In this document: piece after piece, positions 6,874 through 14,373 of the stretch
How the letters are laid out: each line of letters opens with the position of its first letter
Position numbering within the stretch: position 1 is the stretch's first letter
DNA from: Gp6-AA40 sp964505975
GTDB taxonomy: Bacteria > Acidobacteriota > Vicinamibacteria > Vicinamibacterales > UBA2999
NCBI GenBank assembly: GCA_964505975.1
Contig: CAZDLW010000096.1
Coordinates: forward strand, 1 to 18,003
Direction of reading: 5' to 3'
DNA length: 18,003 bases
Made by a program: the position numbers and the translations under genes
Notes under the pieces: model-generated
What the model saw: the letters and a program-made list of their open reading frames with translations, nothing else
What the model was told of the DNA's origin: nothing
Database searches by the model: none

Positions 6874-9108
6874 ATGGAACGCGAGCTGTTCATCGAGATC
6901 GGGTGTGAAGAGCTTCCGGCGAGCTGGCTCCCTGGGTTGACCGAGGACCTGGCCCGGCACCTCGAGACGGGCCTGAAAGAGGTGCGGCTTACCGCCTCTG
7001 CGCCCATCGAAACGTACAGCACGCCGCGGCGCCTTGCCGCCCGCGTCGCGAAACTCGCCGAACGCCAGACGGATTTCGAGGAGGTGCTCACGGGACCGCC
7101 GGTATCGGCTGCCTTCACACCCGACGGCGAACCAACACCGGCAGCTCTCGGATTCGCCCGGAAATACGGGGTGGAGGTTTCAGCGCTCGAACGTCACGAG
7201 ACGGCCAAGGGGACCTACCTGGCCTACCGCATGCGGCAACGGAGCAAGGCGACGGTGGACGTGCTGGGGGAGGTCATGGCTGGTCTGCTCAGGGCCCTGA
7301 CCTTTCCGAAACAGATGCGGTGGGACGCCTATCTCGATGACGGGAAAGGAGAGCTCGTCTTCGCCCGGCCGATCCGCTGGCTCGTGTTGCTCTACGGAGG
7401 GCGCGTCGTCCCGTTCGTCATCCGGCGGGTTGAACAGGCGCAGGGCCCCACCGTCCAGGACATCCGCTCGAGCGCCAATACGTACGGGCACCGCTTCCTC
7501 ACCACGAGCGGACGGGCCGGCCGCGCGATCAAGATCAAGACCTTCGACGACTACCAGGCACGGCTCCTGGAAAACTTCGTGATCCTCAATCGCAGCGATC
7601 GCGAGTCGAAGATCCGGCGGGAGCTCGAAGCTCACGCGCGCAGGCTGGGAGGCCGCGTGAGTCCGATCGTCGCCGCGCAGTCGCCGCTGCTGCGGGAGGT
7701 GCCGGATCTCGTGGAGTATCCGTCCGTGATCGCCGGGCACTTCCCGCCCGAGTTCCTGCAGCTTCCGGAGGAAGTGCTGACGACGACGATGATCCAGCAT
7801 CAGCATTACTTTCCCGTCGTCGACGAGGGTGGGCGTCTGAAGTCGGCGTTTCTCGCCGTGACGAACACCCAGCCCGAGCGCCCGGAGCTCATCGCACGCA
7901 ACGCCGAGCGCGTCCTGATCGCACGGTTGCGCGACGCCAGGTTCTTCTGGGACGAGGATCGCAAGGTTCCGCTCGAGTCCAGGCTCGATCGACTCTCGAC
8001 CATCCTGTTTCACAGCAAGCTCGGGACGTATCGTGAAAAAGCCGACCGCGTGGCGACGCTCGCTCGATGGATTGTCGCTGACGCGTTCGAGCATCCCGAT
8101 CTGGCGGATCACGCGGAGCGTGCCGGACGCCTGTGCAAGACCGATCTGGCCACCGACATGGTGCGGGAGCTGACCGAACTGCAGGGCGTGATGGGCGGCG
8201 TGTACGGGCGCGAAGAAGGCCTGCCCGAGGAGGTGTGGAAGGCCGTCTATTACCACTACTTGCCGATTGGCGTGGAAGCGGCGGCCCCGCCCTCGCGCCA
8301 ACAGCTTGGTGCCGCGGCGACGGTCTGGGCGGCGGTGGCGCTGGCCGACAAGCTCGACTCGGTAGCCGGCATGTTCGTGGCCGGTGAACGTCCGACCGGG
8401 TCGAAAGACCCGTTGGGCCTCCGCCGGCAGGCCCAGGGCGTGGTGAAGATTCTCGCAGACCTGCCCGAGCTGACCGGGATCCACGAACGGCTTCGAGTCG
8501 GGCCGTTGCTCGAACGCGCGGCACAGGCGTTTGGCGGATACCAGGACGCCGAGGCCGCGTTGTCGTCTTTCGTGGCCGATCGGCTGGCGTACCTGCTGGA
8601 GGAGCGCGGATACGACGTCCGCAACGTGCGGGCGGTGATGCACCACGGGATCGCGCAGGTGAGCCCGCTGGAGGCGAGGCGCAAGCTCGAGGCGCTCACG
8701 CAGTTGAGCGGCTCGCAGGCACTTCAGGGTGTGGCGACGCTGTTGAAGCGGGTCAAGAACATCTCGAAAGGTGTGACGGCTCCGACTGCGTTGTCCGACA
8801 TCGTGCCGGTGCTGGCCGAACCGGCGGAGCGCGCGCTGGCGTCCGCGCTCGAGTCCCGCGCGCCGGGGATTGGGGCGGCAGCGGAGCGGGAAGACTATCG
8901 CGAAGCGTTCACCGGCATCGCGTCGCTTCAGCCGCTCGTGGCCACGTTCTTCGACGATGTGCTCGTCATGGTGGAGGATGAGCCCCTGCGGACCGCCCGG
9001 CTCGGACTGGTAGCAACGTTGCGGGAGCTCATTCTCGGCCTTGCCGACCTGTCCGAGATGGCGACGGAAGGGGCAGGAACCGAAATCTCATCTGGAACCC
9101 CGGCGTGA
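6874..9108 (+). CDS. glyS: Glycyl-tRNA synthetase beta subunit
   Basis: The beta subunit binds tRNA-Gly and is required for charging by the alpha2beta2 enzyme. The product has 744 residues, somewhat longer than the roughly 680-690 residues of well-known homologues. Family segments occur in order: LFIEIGCEELPASW at the N-terminus, MRWDAYLDDGKGELVFARPI, MIQHQHYFPV, ERVLIARLRDARFFWDED (about 345-362), LCKTDLATDMVRELTELQG (about 420-438), PTGSKDPLGLRR (about 507-518), and a DALR-type anticodon-binding end (TFFDDVLVMVEDEPLRTARL). The extra length appears spread out, with a low-complexity tail after LADLSEM rather than one added domain. It lies 9 nt after glyQ; there is no strong Shine-Dalgarno, so coupling is likely. 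Confidence 0.98.
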   Translation: MERELFIEIGCEELPASWLPGLTEDLARHLETGLKEVRLTASAPIETYSTPRRLAARVAKLAERQTDFEEVLTGPPVSAAFTPDGEPTPAALGFARKYGVEVSALERHETAKGTYLAYRMRQRSKATVDVLGEVMAGLLRALTFPKQMRWDAYLDDGKGELVFARPIRWLVLLYGGRVVPFVIRRVEQAQGPTVQDIRSSANTYGHRFLTTSGRAGRAIKIKTFDDYQARLLENFVILNRSDRESKIRRELEAHARRLGGRVSPIVAAQSPLLREVPDLVEYPSVIAGHFPPEFLQLPEEVLTTTMIQHQHYFPVVDEGGRLKSAFLAVTNTQPERPELIARNAERVLIARLRDARFFWDEDRKVPLESRLDRLSTILFHSKLGTYREKADRVATLARWIVADAFEHPDLADHAERAGRLCKTDLATDMVRELTELQGVMGGVYGREEGLPEEVWKAVYYHYLPIGVEAAAPPSRQQLGAAATVWAAVALADKLDSVAGMFVAGERPTGSKDPLGLRRQAQGVVKILADLPELTGIHERLRVGPLLERAAQAFGGYQDAEAALSSFVADRLAYLLEERGYDVRNVRAVMHHGIAQVSPLEARRKLEALTQLSGSQALQGVATLLKRVKNISKGVTAPTALSDIVPVLAEPAERALASALESRAPGIGAAAEREDYREAFTGIASLQPLVATFFDDVLVMVEDEPLRTARLGLVATLRELILGLADLSEMATEGAGTEISSGTPA

Positions 9109-9139
9109 GAGCTTCTCGAGAGGTCGCGCTCCGACATGC

Positions 9140-9204
9140 TTCGGACCGCTATGCGGCCCGAAACGCGAATCTTTGTACTCGTTGTCCCGCCCGCATAGCG
9201 GTCC
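9140..9204. repeat. REP-like palindrome pair in inverted orientation (REPIN-like)
   Basis: The left element is a 23-nt near-perfect hairpin: TTCGG, CCGC, TAT loop, GCGG, CCGAA, with one A-C mismatch (9140-9162). The right element (9191-9201) is CCGC-ATA-GCGG. The two share an exact 14-bp inverted repeat, ggaccgctatgcgg at 9143-9156 against ccgcatagcggtcc at 9191-9204, separated by 34 nt. This is the architecture of paired REP sequences placed between genes. A similar near-palindrome, CCGCT-ACGC-AGCGG, lies at 15392-15405. No RAYT transposase gene is present in this window. Genome-wide copy number would decide whether it is a true REP family. Confidence 0.6.
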
Positions 9205-9206
9205 TA

Positions 9207-9290
9207 GCCGCGCGATGCGCGGCAGAAGAAACAGGCGACCAGCCAAGGGCCTGTGCGGGGATATCAAGGGGTGACTGCCCCTTGGCTGGT
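9207..9290 (+). promoter_or_regulatory. Structured intergenic segment with competing hairpins upstream of the dikinase gene (possible attenuator or small RNA)
   Basis: Four stems can be drawn. Stem 1 is gccgcgc/gcgcggc with a 3-nt loop (9207-9223). Stem 2 is acaggc/gcctgt (9231-9236 with 9249-9254). Stem 3 is the perfect 12-bp accagccaaggg/cccttggctggt (9238-9249 with 9279-9290). Stem 4 is caagggg/ccccttg (9265-9271 with 9278-9284). Stem 3 shares bases with both stem 2 and stem 4, so it excludes them. Such mutually exclusive pairing is typical of attenuators or riboswitch expression platforms. There is no T-tract after the hairpins, which argues against a plain intrinsic terminator. The dikinase start lies 56 nt further on. 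Structure is read from sequence; function is inference. Confidence 0.4.
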
Positions 9291-9346
9291 TGGGTCGGCA
9301 GCTCCCGAAGCACACCGTGGGAACGGAAAACGGAGACCGAATTTCA

Positions 9347-12202
9347 ATGGCGAAGAAGGCAAGACGGAAGCCGGTGCGAACGCCGGCGAAGGCCGTGAAG
9401 AAAAGGGCGGCAAAGGCCGCGAGACGCGCTGCAGGCACCGGGCGGAAGTCGTCCCCGGCAACGAAGAAGGCGGCTCAACGAACACCGGGCAGCCGGACCA
9501 AGTACGTCTACTTCTTTGGGAGTGGCAGGGCGGACGGCGATCGGACGATGCGCGATGCGCTGGGCGGCAAGGGTGCGAACCTGGCCGAGATGACCAACGC
9601 CGGCCTTCCAGTCCCGCCGGGGTTCACCATCTCCACCGCGGTGTGCGGCATCTTCTACAAGGAGAAGCAGCGCATTCCGGCAGCCGTGGATGCCGAGATC
9701 AACGAGAACCTCCGCAAGCTCGAGAAGGTGGCTGGCACGACGCTGGGCTCCCCAGAGAATCCGCTGCTCGTCTCGGTCCGTTCGGGCTCGAAGTTCTCGA
9801 TGCCCGGCATGATGGACACCATCCTCAATCTCGGGCTGAACGATGCGTCGGCCGAAGGGTTGAAGGTGCGCACGAGCAACGGCCGGTTCGCGTTCGACAG
9901 CTACCGCCGCTTCGTGCAGATGTTCGGGAACGTCGTGCTCGAGATCCCGAAGGACGCGTTCGAGCGCGAGTTCGAGGCCGTCAAGCACGCCCGTGGCGTG
10001 ACGCTCGACACGGACCTCGACGAAGCTGCGCTCCGGGAGGTGGTGGACCGCTACAAGCTCCTGGTCCGCACGCAGACCGCCCGTGACTTTCCGCAGGATC
10101 CGCGCCAGCAGCTGACGATGGCGCGCGACGCGGTGTTCCGATCGTGGATGAATCCGCGCGCGCAGGAATACCGGCGGATCTACGACATCCCGGACCACAT
10201 CGGGACGGCGGTCAACGTCCAGATGATGGTGTTCGGTAACACGGGCGAGCGGTCCGCCACTGGTGTGGGGTTCACGAGGAACCCGGCCACCGGCGCCAAC
10301 GAGTTCTACGGCGAGTTTCTCATCAACGCCCAGGGCGAGGATGTCGTCGCCGGTATCCGTACGCCGCAGCCGATTGCCGATCTCGAAGTGGTGATGCCGA
10401 AGGCCTACCGCGAGCTTCGGCAGATCACGTCGCGTCTGGAGCGCCATTACAAGGACGTCCAGGATTTCGAGTTCACGATTCAGGACGAACGGCTCTTCAT
10501 GCTGCAGACGCGGAACGGCAAACGAACTGGGTATGCCGCCGTCGTCATTGCCACGGATCTCGTTGCCGAACGGCTCATCACGCCGAAGGCGGCCGTGCTG
10601 CAGATCGATCCTGAGTCGCTGTCGCAACTACTGGCACCCGGCTTCGATAGCAAGGAGTGGGCCGCCCTTCCCCTCGCCACGAAGGGCCTGCCGGCGTCAC
10701 CGGGCGCGGCAAGCGGTCACGCCGTGTTCACGGCCGACGAAGCGGTGAAATGGGCCGACCAGGGCAAGCCGGTCGTGCTCGTGCGCCGCGAGACCGTGCC
10801 CGACGATATCCACGGCATGTTCGTCTCGCAGGGCATCCTCACGGCGACGGGAGGGATGACGTCGCATGCAGCGGTCGTCGGGCGCCAGATGGGCAAGCCA
10901 TCCGTGGTCGGCGCCGGCGAGCTCGAGATCAGCGAGAGTCTGAAGCAGTTCACCGTCAACGGACAGACCGTGCGCGAGGGAGACTTCGTCTCCTTCGATG
11001 GGCTGACCGGTGAGGTGAAGATTGCCCGGGTGGCGTCGAAGCCGAGCGAAATCCTCCAGGTCCTGCACGGCGAGATGAAGCCGGACGCTTCCGACATCTT
11101 CAGACGGTTCAATCAGGTGCTCACCTGGGCCGACCGTTTCCGGAAGATGGGGATTCGTGCCAACGCCGACCAGCCCGATCAGGCCGAGCTGGCCTATGCC
11201 TTCGGGGCGCGCGGCATCGGGTTGTGCCGGACGGAGCACATGTTCTTTGGCGAGCGTCGCATCCCCATCGTGCAGCGCATGATTCTCGCGACCGACGAAG
11301 CGGATCGCCGCGCCGCGCTCGCTGAGCTGCTGCCGATGCAGCGGGAGGATTTCTACGGCGTGTTCAAGGCCATGCACGGCGAACCGGTGACGATTCGCAC
11401 GATTGACCCGCCGCTCCACGAGTTCCTGCCGAAGCGCGAGGAGCTGATGGTGGAGATCGCCAGGCTCGAAGCGCGCCGGGAGAACGGGCGCGTGCTGGAG
11501 GAGAAGATCAAACTGCTCCATCGCGTCGAGCAGCTCCACGAGTTCAACCCCATGCTCGGACACCGTGGCGTCCGTCTCGGCATCACGTATCCCGAGATCA
11601 CCGAGATGCAGACGCGCGCCATCTTCGAGGCGGCCTGCCAGCTGGCCAGGGAAGGCGTGAAGGTGACGCCGGAGATCATGATCCCGCTGGTCGGGCACGT
11701 GAAGGAGCTTCGAGATCAGAAGGCAATCGTCGATCGCGTGGCGAGGGAGGTGATGGCCGAACGGGGTGTGAAGATCAAGTACCTCGTGGGTACGATGATC
11801 GAGGTCCCACGTGGCGCGATGACCGCGGACGAGGTGGCGTCCGAAGCGCAGTTCTTCTCGTTCGGCACGAACGACCTGACGCAGCTCACGTTCGGCTTCT
11901 CGCGCGACGACATCGGCAAGTTCCTGCGCGTGTACCAGGAGAAGAAGATTCTCGACAAGGACCCGTTTGCCACGTTCGACACGGACGGAGTGGGGCCCAT
12001 CGTGCGTACGGCGGTGGAGCTTGGCCGCAAGGCGCGCCCCGATCTGAAGCTCGGTGTCTGCGGCGAGCATGGTGGCGACCCCTCGTCGATTCACTTCTTC
12101 AGCGACGTCGGGTTGGACTATGTCAGCTGCTCCCCGTACCGGGTGCCGGTGGCCAGGCTTGCTGCCGCGCAGGCCGCTCTGTCGGTGAAGGTTGGCGATT
12201 GA
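9347..12202 (+). CDS. ppdK: Pyruvate phosphate dikinase with a lysine/arginine/alanine-rich N-terminal tail
   Basis: PPDK interconverts pyruvate + ATP + phosphate and phosphoenolpyruvate + AMP + pyrophosphate in central carbon metabolism. The chosen ATG at 9347 has GGAG at 9332-9335 and gives 951 residues. Residues 51 onward match PPDK: an N-terminal nucleotide-binding domain with GGKGANLAEMTNAGLPVPPG and SVRSGSKFSMPGMMDTILNL; a swivelling phosphohistidine domain with GGMTSHAAVV, where His507 is the phosphocarrier and the preceding Thr-Ser is the site controlled by PPDK regulatory proteins in other lineages; and a C-terminal PEP/pyruvate barrel with GARGIGLCRTEHMFF and catalytic Cys905 in GVCGEHGGDP. 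Residues 1-50 are unusual: 10 Lys, 9 Arg, 13 Ala and no acidic residue, like a histone H1 tail. An in-frame start at 9290 would add 19 residues but would overlap a stable hairpin. Confidence 0.96.
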   Translation: MAKKARRKPVRTPAKAVKKRAAKAARRAAGTGRKSSPATKKAAQRTPGSRTKYVYFFGSGRADGDRTMRDALGGKGANLAEMTNAGLPVPPGFTISTAVCGIFYKEKQRIPAAVDAEINENLRKLEKVAGTTLGSPENPLLVSVRSGSKFSMPGMMDTILNLGLNDASAEGLKVRTSNGRFAFDSYRRFVQMFGNVVLEIPKDAFEREFEAVKHARGVTLDTDLDEAALREVVDRYKLLVRTQTARDFPQDPRQQLTMARDAVFRSWMNPRAQEYRRIYDIPDHIGTAVNVQMMVFGNTGERSATGVGFTRNPATGANEFYGEFLINAQGEDVVAGIRTPQPIADLEVVMPKAYRELRQITSRLERHYKDVQDFEFTIQDERLFMLQTRNGKRTGYAAVVIATDLVAERLITPKAAVLQIDPESLSQLLAPGFDSKEWAALPLATKGLPASPGAASGHAVFTADEAVKWADQGKPVVLVRRETVPDDIHGMFVSQGILTATGGMTSHAAVVGRQMGKPSVVGAGELEISESLKQFTVNGQTVREGDFVSFDGLTGEVKIARVASKPSEILQVLHGEMKPDASDIFRRFNQVLTWADRFRKMGIRANADQPDQAELAYAFGARGIGLCRTEHMFFGERRIPIVQRMILATDEADRRAALAELLPMQREDFYGVFKAMHGEPVTIRTIDPPLHEFLPKREELMVEIARLEARRENGRVLEEKIKLLHRVEQLHEFNPMLGHRGVRLGITYPEITEMQTRAIFEAACQLAREGVKVTPEIMIPLVGHVKELRDQKAIVDRVAREVMAERGVKIKYLVGTMIEVPRGAMTADEVASEAQFFSFGTNDLTQLTFGFSRDDIGKFLRVYQEKKILDKDPFATFDTDGVGPIVRTAVELGRKARPDLKLGVCGEHGGDPSSIHFFSDVGLDYVSCSPYRVPVARLAAAQAALSVKVGD

Positions 12203-12230
12203 GGGCCCCGTATGAGTATCGACGGTGGTC

Positions 12231-14054
12231 ATGGCGAAGATTGAGCGCCTTTCCCCTGACCTGGCCAACCAGATCGCCGCCGGCGAGGTTGTAGAGCGTC
12301 CGGCGTCTGTCGTCAAGGAACTCGTAGAGAACGCCATCGACGCCGGGGCTCGCCGTATCGCGATTCTCATCGAGCGCGGCGGCAAGGATCTCATCCGGGT
12401 TGAAGACGACGGCGAAGGGATGGCGCCGGAGGACGCGCGTCTTGCGATCGAGCGCCATGCCACGAGCAAGATTCGCCGCGCCGACGACCTGGCCCGCATT
12501 GCCACGCTGGGATTTCGCGGCGAGGCCCTCCCAAGTATCGCATCCGTGTCCCACTTCGTTCTGCGGAGCCGGCCGCGAGGGGAGCCTTTCGGGACGGAGA
12601 TTCGCGTGAACGGAGGGACCGTTGCCGCGGTGAGGGAGGTTGGGGCGCCCGAAGGCACGTTGGTGGAGGTGGCGAACCTCTTCTACAATCTGCCGGCCCG
12701 CCGCAAGTTTCTCAAGTCCGATACCGCCGAGTCGGCGCAAACGTCGCGAGTCGTGACCCAGCTCGCGTTGTGCTATCCGGAAATCGGCTTCACGTTGACC
12801 AGCGCCGGACGGAAACTGCTGCAGTGCCCGCCGGCGGCATCGCTCCGCGACCGGCTGTATCAGCTGTACGGCGATCGACAGGATCTCGTGGACGTGCACC
12901 GCGACGGCGGGGGAGTGCGGATCGCCGGGTATGCTGCCGCGCTGGCCGAACAGGGGCCAGCCCGCGGACCGCAGCACGTGTTCGTCAACCGCCGCGTCGT
13001 GAAGGACCGGACCATCGCCCACGCGATTGGCGAAGCCTACAGCGTGGCGTCCATCAAGGAGCGCAGTCCCGAAGTGCATCTCTTCATCGAGATGCCGCGC
13101 GACGCCGTGGATGTCAACGTGCACCCGACGAAGGCGGAGGTCCGGTTTCGCGAGCCCTCGCACATCCACCAACTGGTCCGCTACGCGATTGGCGATGCGC
13201 TCGGACGCGGGCCAGCCCCGGAGCTGACGCTCGAGCCACCGCCAGCGGCGGATCCGCTGCCATCGACGTTGCCGTTGCCCACACCGTATGCGGGAACATA
13301 TCCCGGTCGTTGGACAGCGGGGCTCCTTCATGGCGCTTCGACGTGGTCGAACCTGGTGCCGCCGGGGTTGGGCTCGGACGTGGGGTCGGCCGGAGCGGAT
13401 GCGGCATTCTCTCGCGACGTTGCCTCGGCAGCTCACGCCGGACACGCACCCGCGACGGGCGGTGCAGCGTCCGCGATGCCGCCCATGGTCCCGTTGGGGC
13501 AGTTCCGGGACACGTTCATCATCGCGGTAGACGGCGAAGGCATCGCCATCGTCGATCAGCACGTGGCGCACGAACGTGTCCTGTTCGAGCGCATCATGCA
13601 GCGTCTGACGTCGGGGCGGCTGGAAGGTCAGCGTCTGCTCGAGCCGATGATCGTGGAGTTGCCGGCGGGCGAGCGCCAGGCGCTCCTGGCACACGGCGCC
13701 AGCCTGGAGCGTCTGGGGTTCGAGCTGGAGGAGTTCGGCGGCCATGCCATTCGCGTGGCGGCCGTGCCGGCGCTCCTGCGCCGCGAAGAGTGCGACGCCG
13801 CGCTGCGTGAGCTGGCGGAAGACCTCGAGCAGCTGGATCGCGGTGCCGCAGTCGCGGATGCGCTCGGACGGATTGCCGCAACGACGGCGTGCCACGCGGC
13901 CGTCAAGGCCAATTGTCCGCTCACGTTCGAGAAGATGGCGCACATCCTCGAGGAGTTGAAGCGCACGGCGTACTCGACCATCTGCCCGCACGGCCGTCCG
14001 GTGATGCTGCGGCTCTCGCGCCGCGAGGTCGAGAAGAACTTCCAGCGGATTTGA
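12231..14054 (+). CDS. mutL: DNA mismatch repair protein MutL (endonuclease-type)
   Basis: MutL couples mismatch recognition by MutS to strand incision and removal. The 607-residue product has the GHKL ATPase domain: ENAIDAG at 33-39, DDGEGM, RHATSKI, and GFRGEALPSIASVS from Gly94. A Pro/Ala-rich linker covers about 325-425. The C-terminal dimerisation domain carries the metal-dependent endonuclease set: DQHVAHERVLFE from Asp442 (the usual DQHAxxE with Ala changed to Val), ACHAAVKAN with Cys554, CPHGRPV with Cys585, and a final FQR at 604-606. This predicts a nicking MutL, as in bacteria lacking MutH. ATG 12231 is preferred over the in-frame GTG at 12225 because MAKIERLSPDLANQIAAGEV is the normal start. 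It lies 28 nt after the dikinase stop. No mutS is in view. Confidence 0.97.
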   Translation: MAKIERLSPDLANQIAAGEVVERPASVVKELVENAIDAGARRIAILIERGGKDLIRVEDDGEGMAPEDARLAIERHATSKIRRADDLARIATLGFRGEALPSIASVSHFVLRSRPRGEPFGTEIRVNGGTVAAVREVGAPEGTLVEVANLFYNLPARRKFLKSDTAESAQTSRVVTQLALCYPEIGFTLTSAGRKLLQCPPAASLRDRLYQLYGDRQDLVDVHRDGGGVRIAGYAAALAEQGPARGPQHVFVNRRVVKDRTIAHAIGEAYSVASIKERSPEVHLFIEMPRDAVDVNVHPTKAEVRFREPSHIHQLVRYAIGDALGRGPAPELTLEPPPAADPLPSTLPLPTPYAGTYPGRWTAGLLHGASTWSNLVPPGLGSDVGSAGADAAFSRDVASAAHAGHAPATGGAASAMPPMVPLGQFRDTFIIAVDGEGIAIVDQHVAHERVLFERIMQRLTSGRLEGQRLLEPMIVELPAGERQALLAHGASLERLGFELEEFGGHAIRVAAVPALLRREECDAALRELAEDLEQLDRGAAVADALGRIAATTACHAAVKANCPLTFEKMAHILEELKRTAYSTICPHGRPVMLRLSRREVEKNFQRI

Positions 14055-14155
14055 ACGTCGCTCGTACTTCCCCTGATTCGCTGGCGGCGGGTGCCGTTCA
14101 TTCGCGGCGAGTCGCATTGTTGCACGCGCAAGAGCCTGTGAATCGTGCAACTGCT

Positions 14156-14184
14156 TTGACACCTCCCGTCCGTCACGTTACAGT
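14156..14184 (+). promoter_or_regulatory. Sigma70-type promoter for the protease gene
   Basis: A perfect -35 TTGACA (14156-14161) is followed after exactly 17 nt by TACAGT (14179-14184), matching four of six -10 positions. The expected start of transcription is near 14191. That implies a leader of about 183 nt before the GTG at 14374, unusually long for this compact region and occupied by RNA-like structure. It is the best promoter match noticed in the window. Confidence 0.65.
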
Positions 14185-14230
14185 AGGAAGCAATCCCGAC
14201 AACGTTTCAGCTCGACCGTTCCCAAAGCAA

Positions 14231-14307
14231 GATCGCGCATCGGGTGTCGCCGCCCGTGGCGCAAGGCTGTAAATCCCTCCCGCACGCGGGATGGTTGGCT
14301 GCCGAAC
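14231..14307 (+). promoter_or_regulatory. Structured leader RNA resembling a degenerate GEMM-I (cyclic-di-GMP-I) aptamer
   Basis: Between the promoter and the protease start, several helices can be drawn. An outer helix forms between tcg(c)gca near 14233-14239 and tgccga at 14300-14305. An inner hairpin has cggg/cccg at 14241-14244 and 14253-14256. A hairpin tcccgc/gcgggat-type stem spans 14278-14291. Single-stranded blocks gcgcaaggc (14259-14267) and ggatggttggctgccgaa (14289-14306) recall the GEMM-I blocks 'gacgcaaagcc' and 'ggatggccgggttgccgaa'. Differences matter: the first half lacks a clean GGCAAACC and the P1b loop is not a GNRA tetraloop. This may be a divergent aptamer, another structured leader, or coincidence. 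It is a suggestion from pattern memory, not a confirmed match. Confidence 0.3.
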
Positions 14308-14330
14308 TTGGACAGGTGCGGTGCTCGCGG

Positions 14331-14367
14331 CTCCGCTACTCACCAGTACCCGGTAGCGGATTCGGAG
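14331..14367 (+). promoter_or_regulatory. Possible Shine-Dalgarno switch before the protease start
   Basis: The ribosome binding site GGAG at 14364-14367 is 6 nt before the GTG start. Upstream, ctccg (14331-14335) can pair with cggag (14363-14367) and hide this site. Alternatively a 7-bp hairpin, ccgctac (14333-14339) with gtagcgg (14353-14359), can form and leave it free. The two share bases 14333-14335, so they exclude each other, as in translational expression platforms. Confidence 0.4.
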
Positions 14368-14373
14368 AACGCA

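Noticed and set aside
9109..9346. A tRNA-Gly gene or glycine riboswitch next to the glycyl-tRNA synthetase genes
   Set aside because: No cloverleaf, no T-loop GTTCGA-type sequence and no glycine-aptamer core could be found; the structure seen is simple stems.
10697..12658. A 653-codon minus-strand frame across ppdK and mutL, and another of 679 codons at 12123-14162
   Set aside because: Both are shadows of well-conserved plus-strand genes with no family content or start signals.
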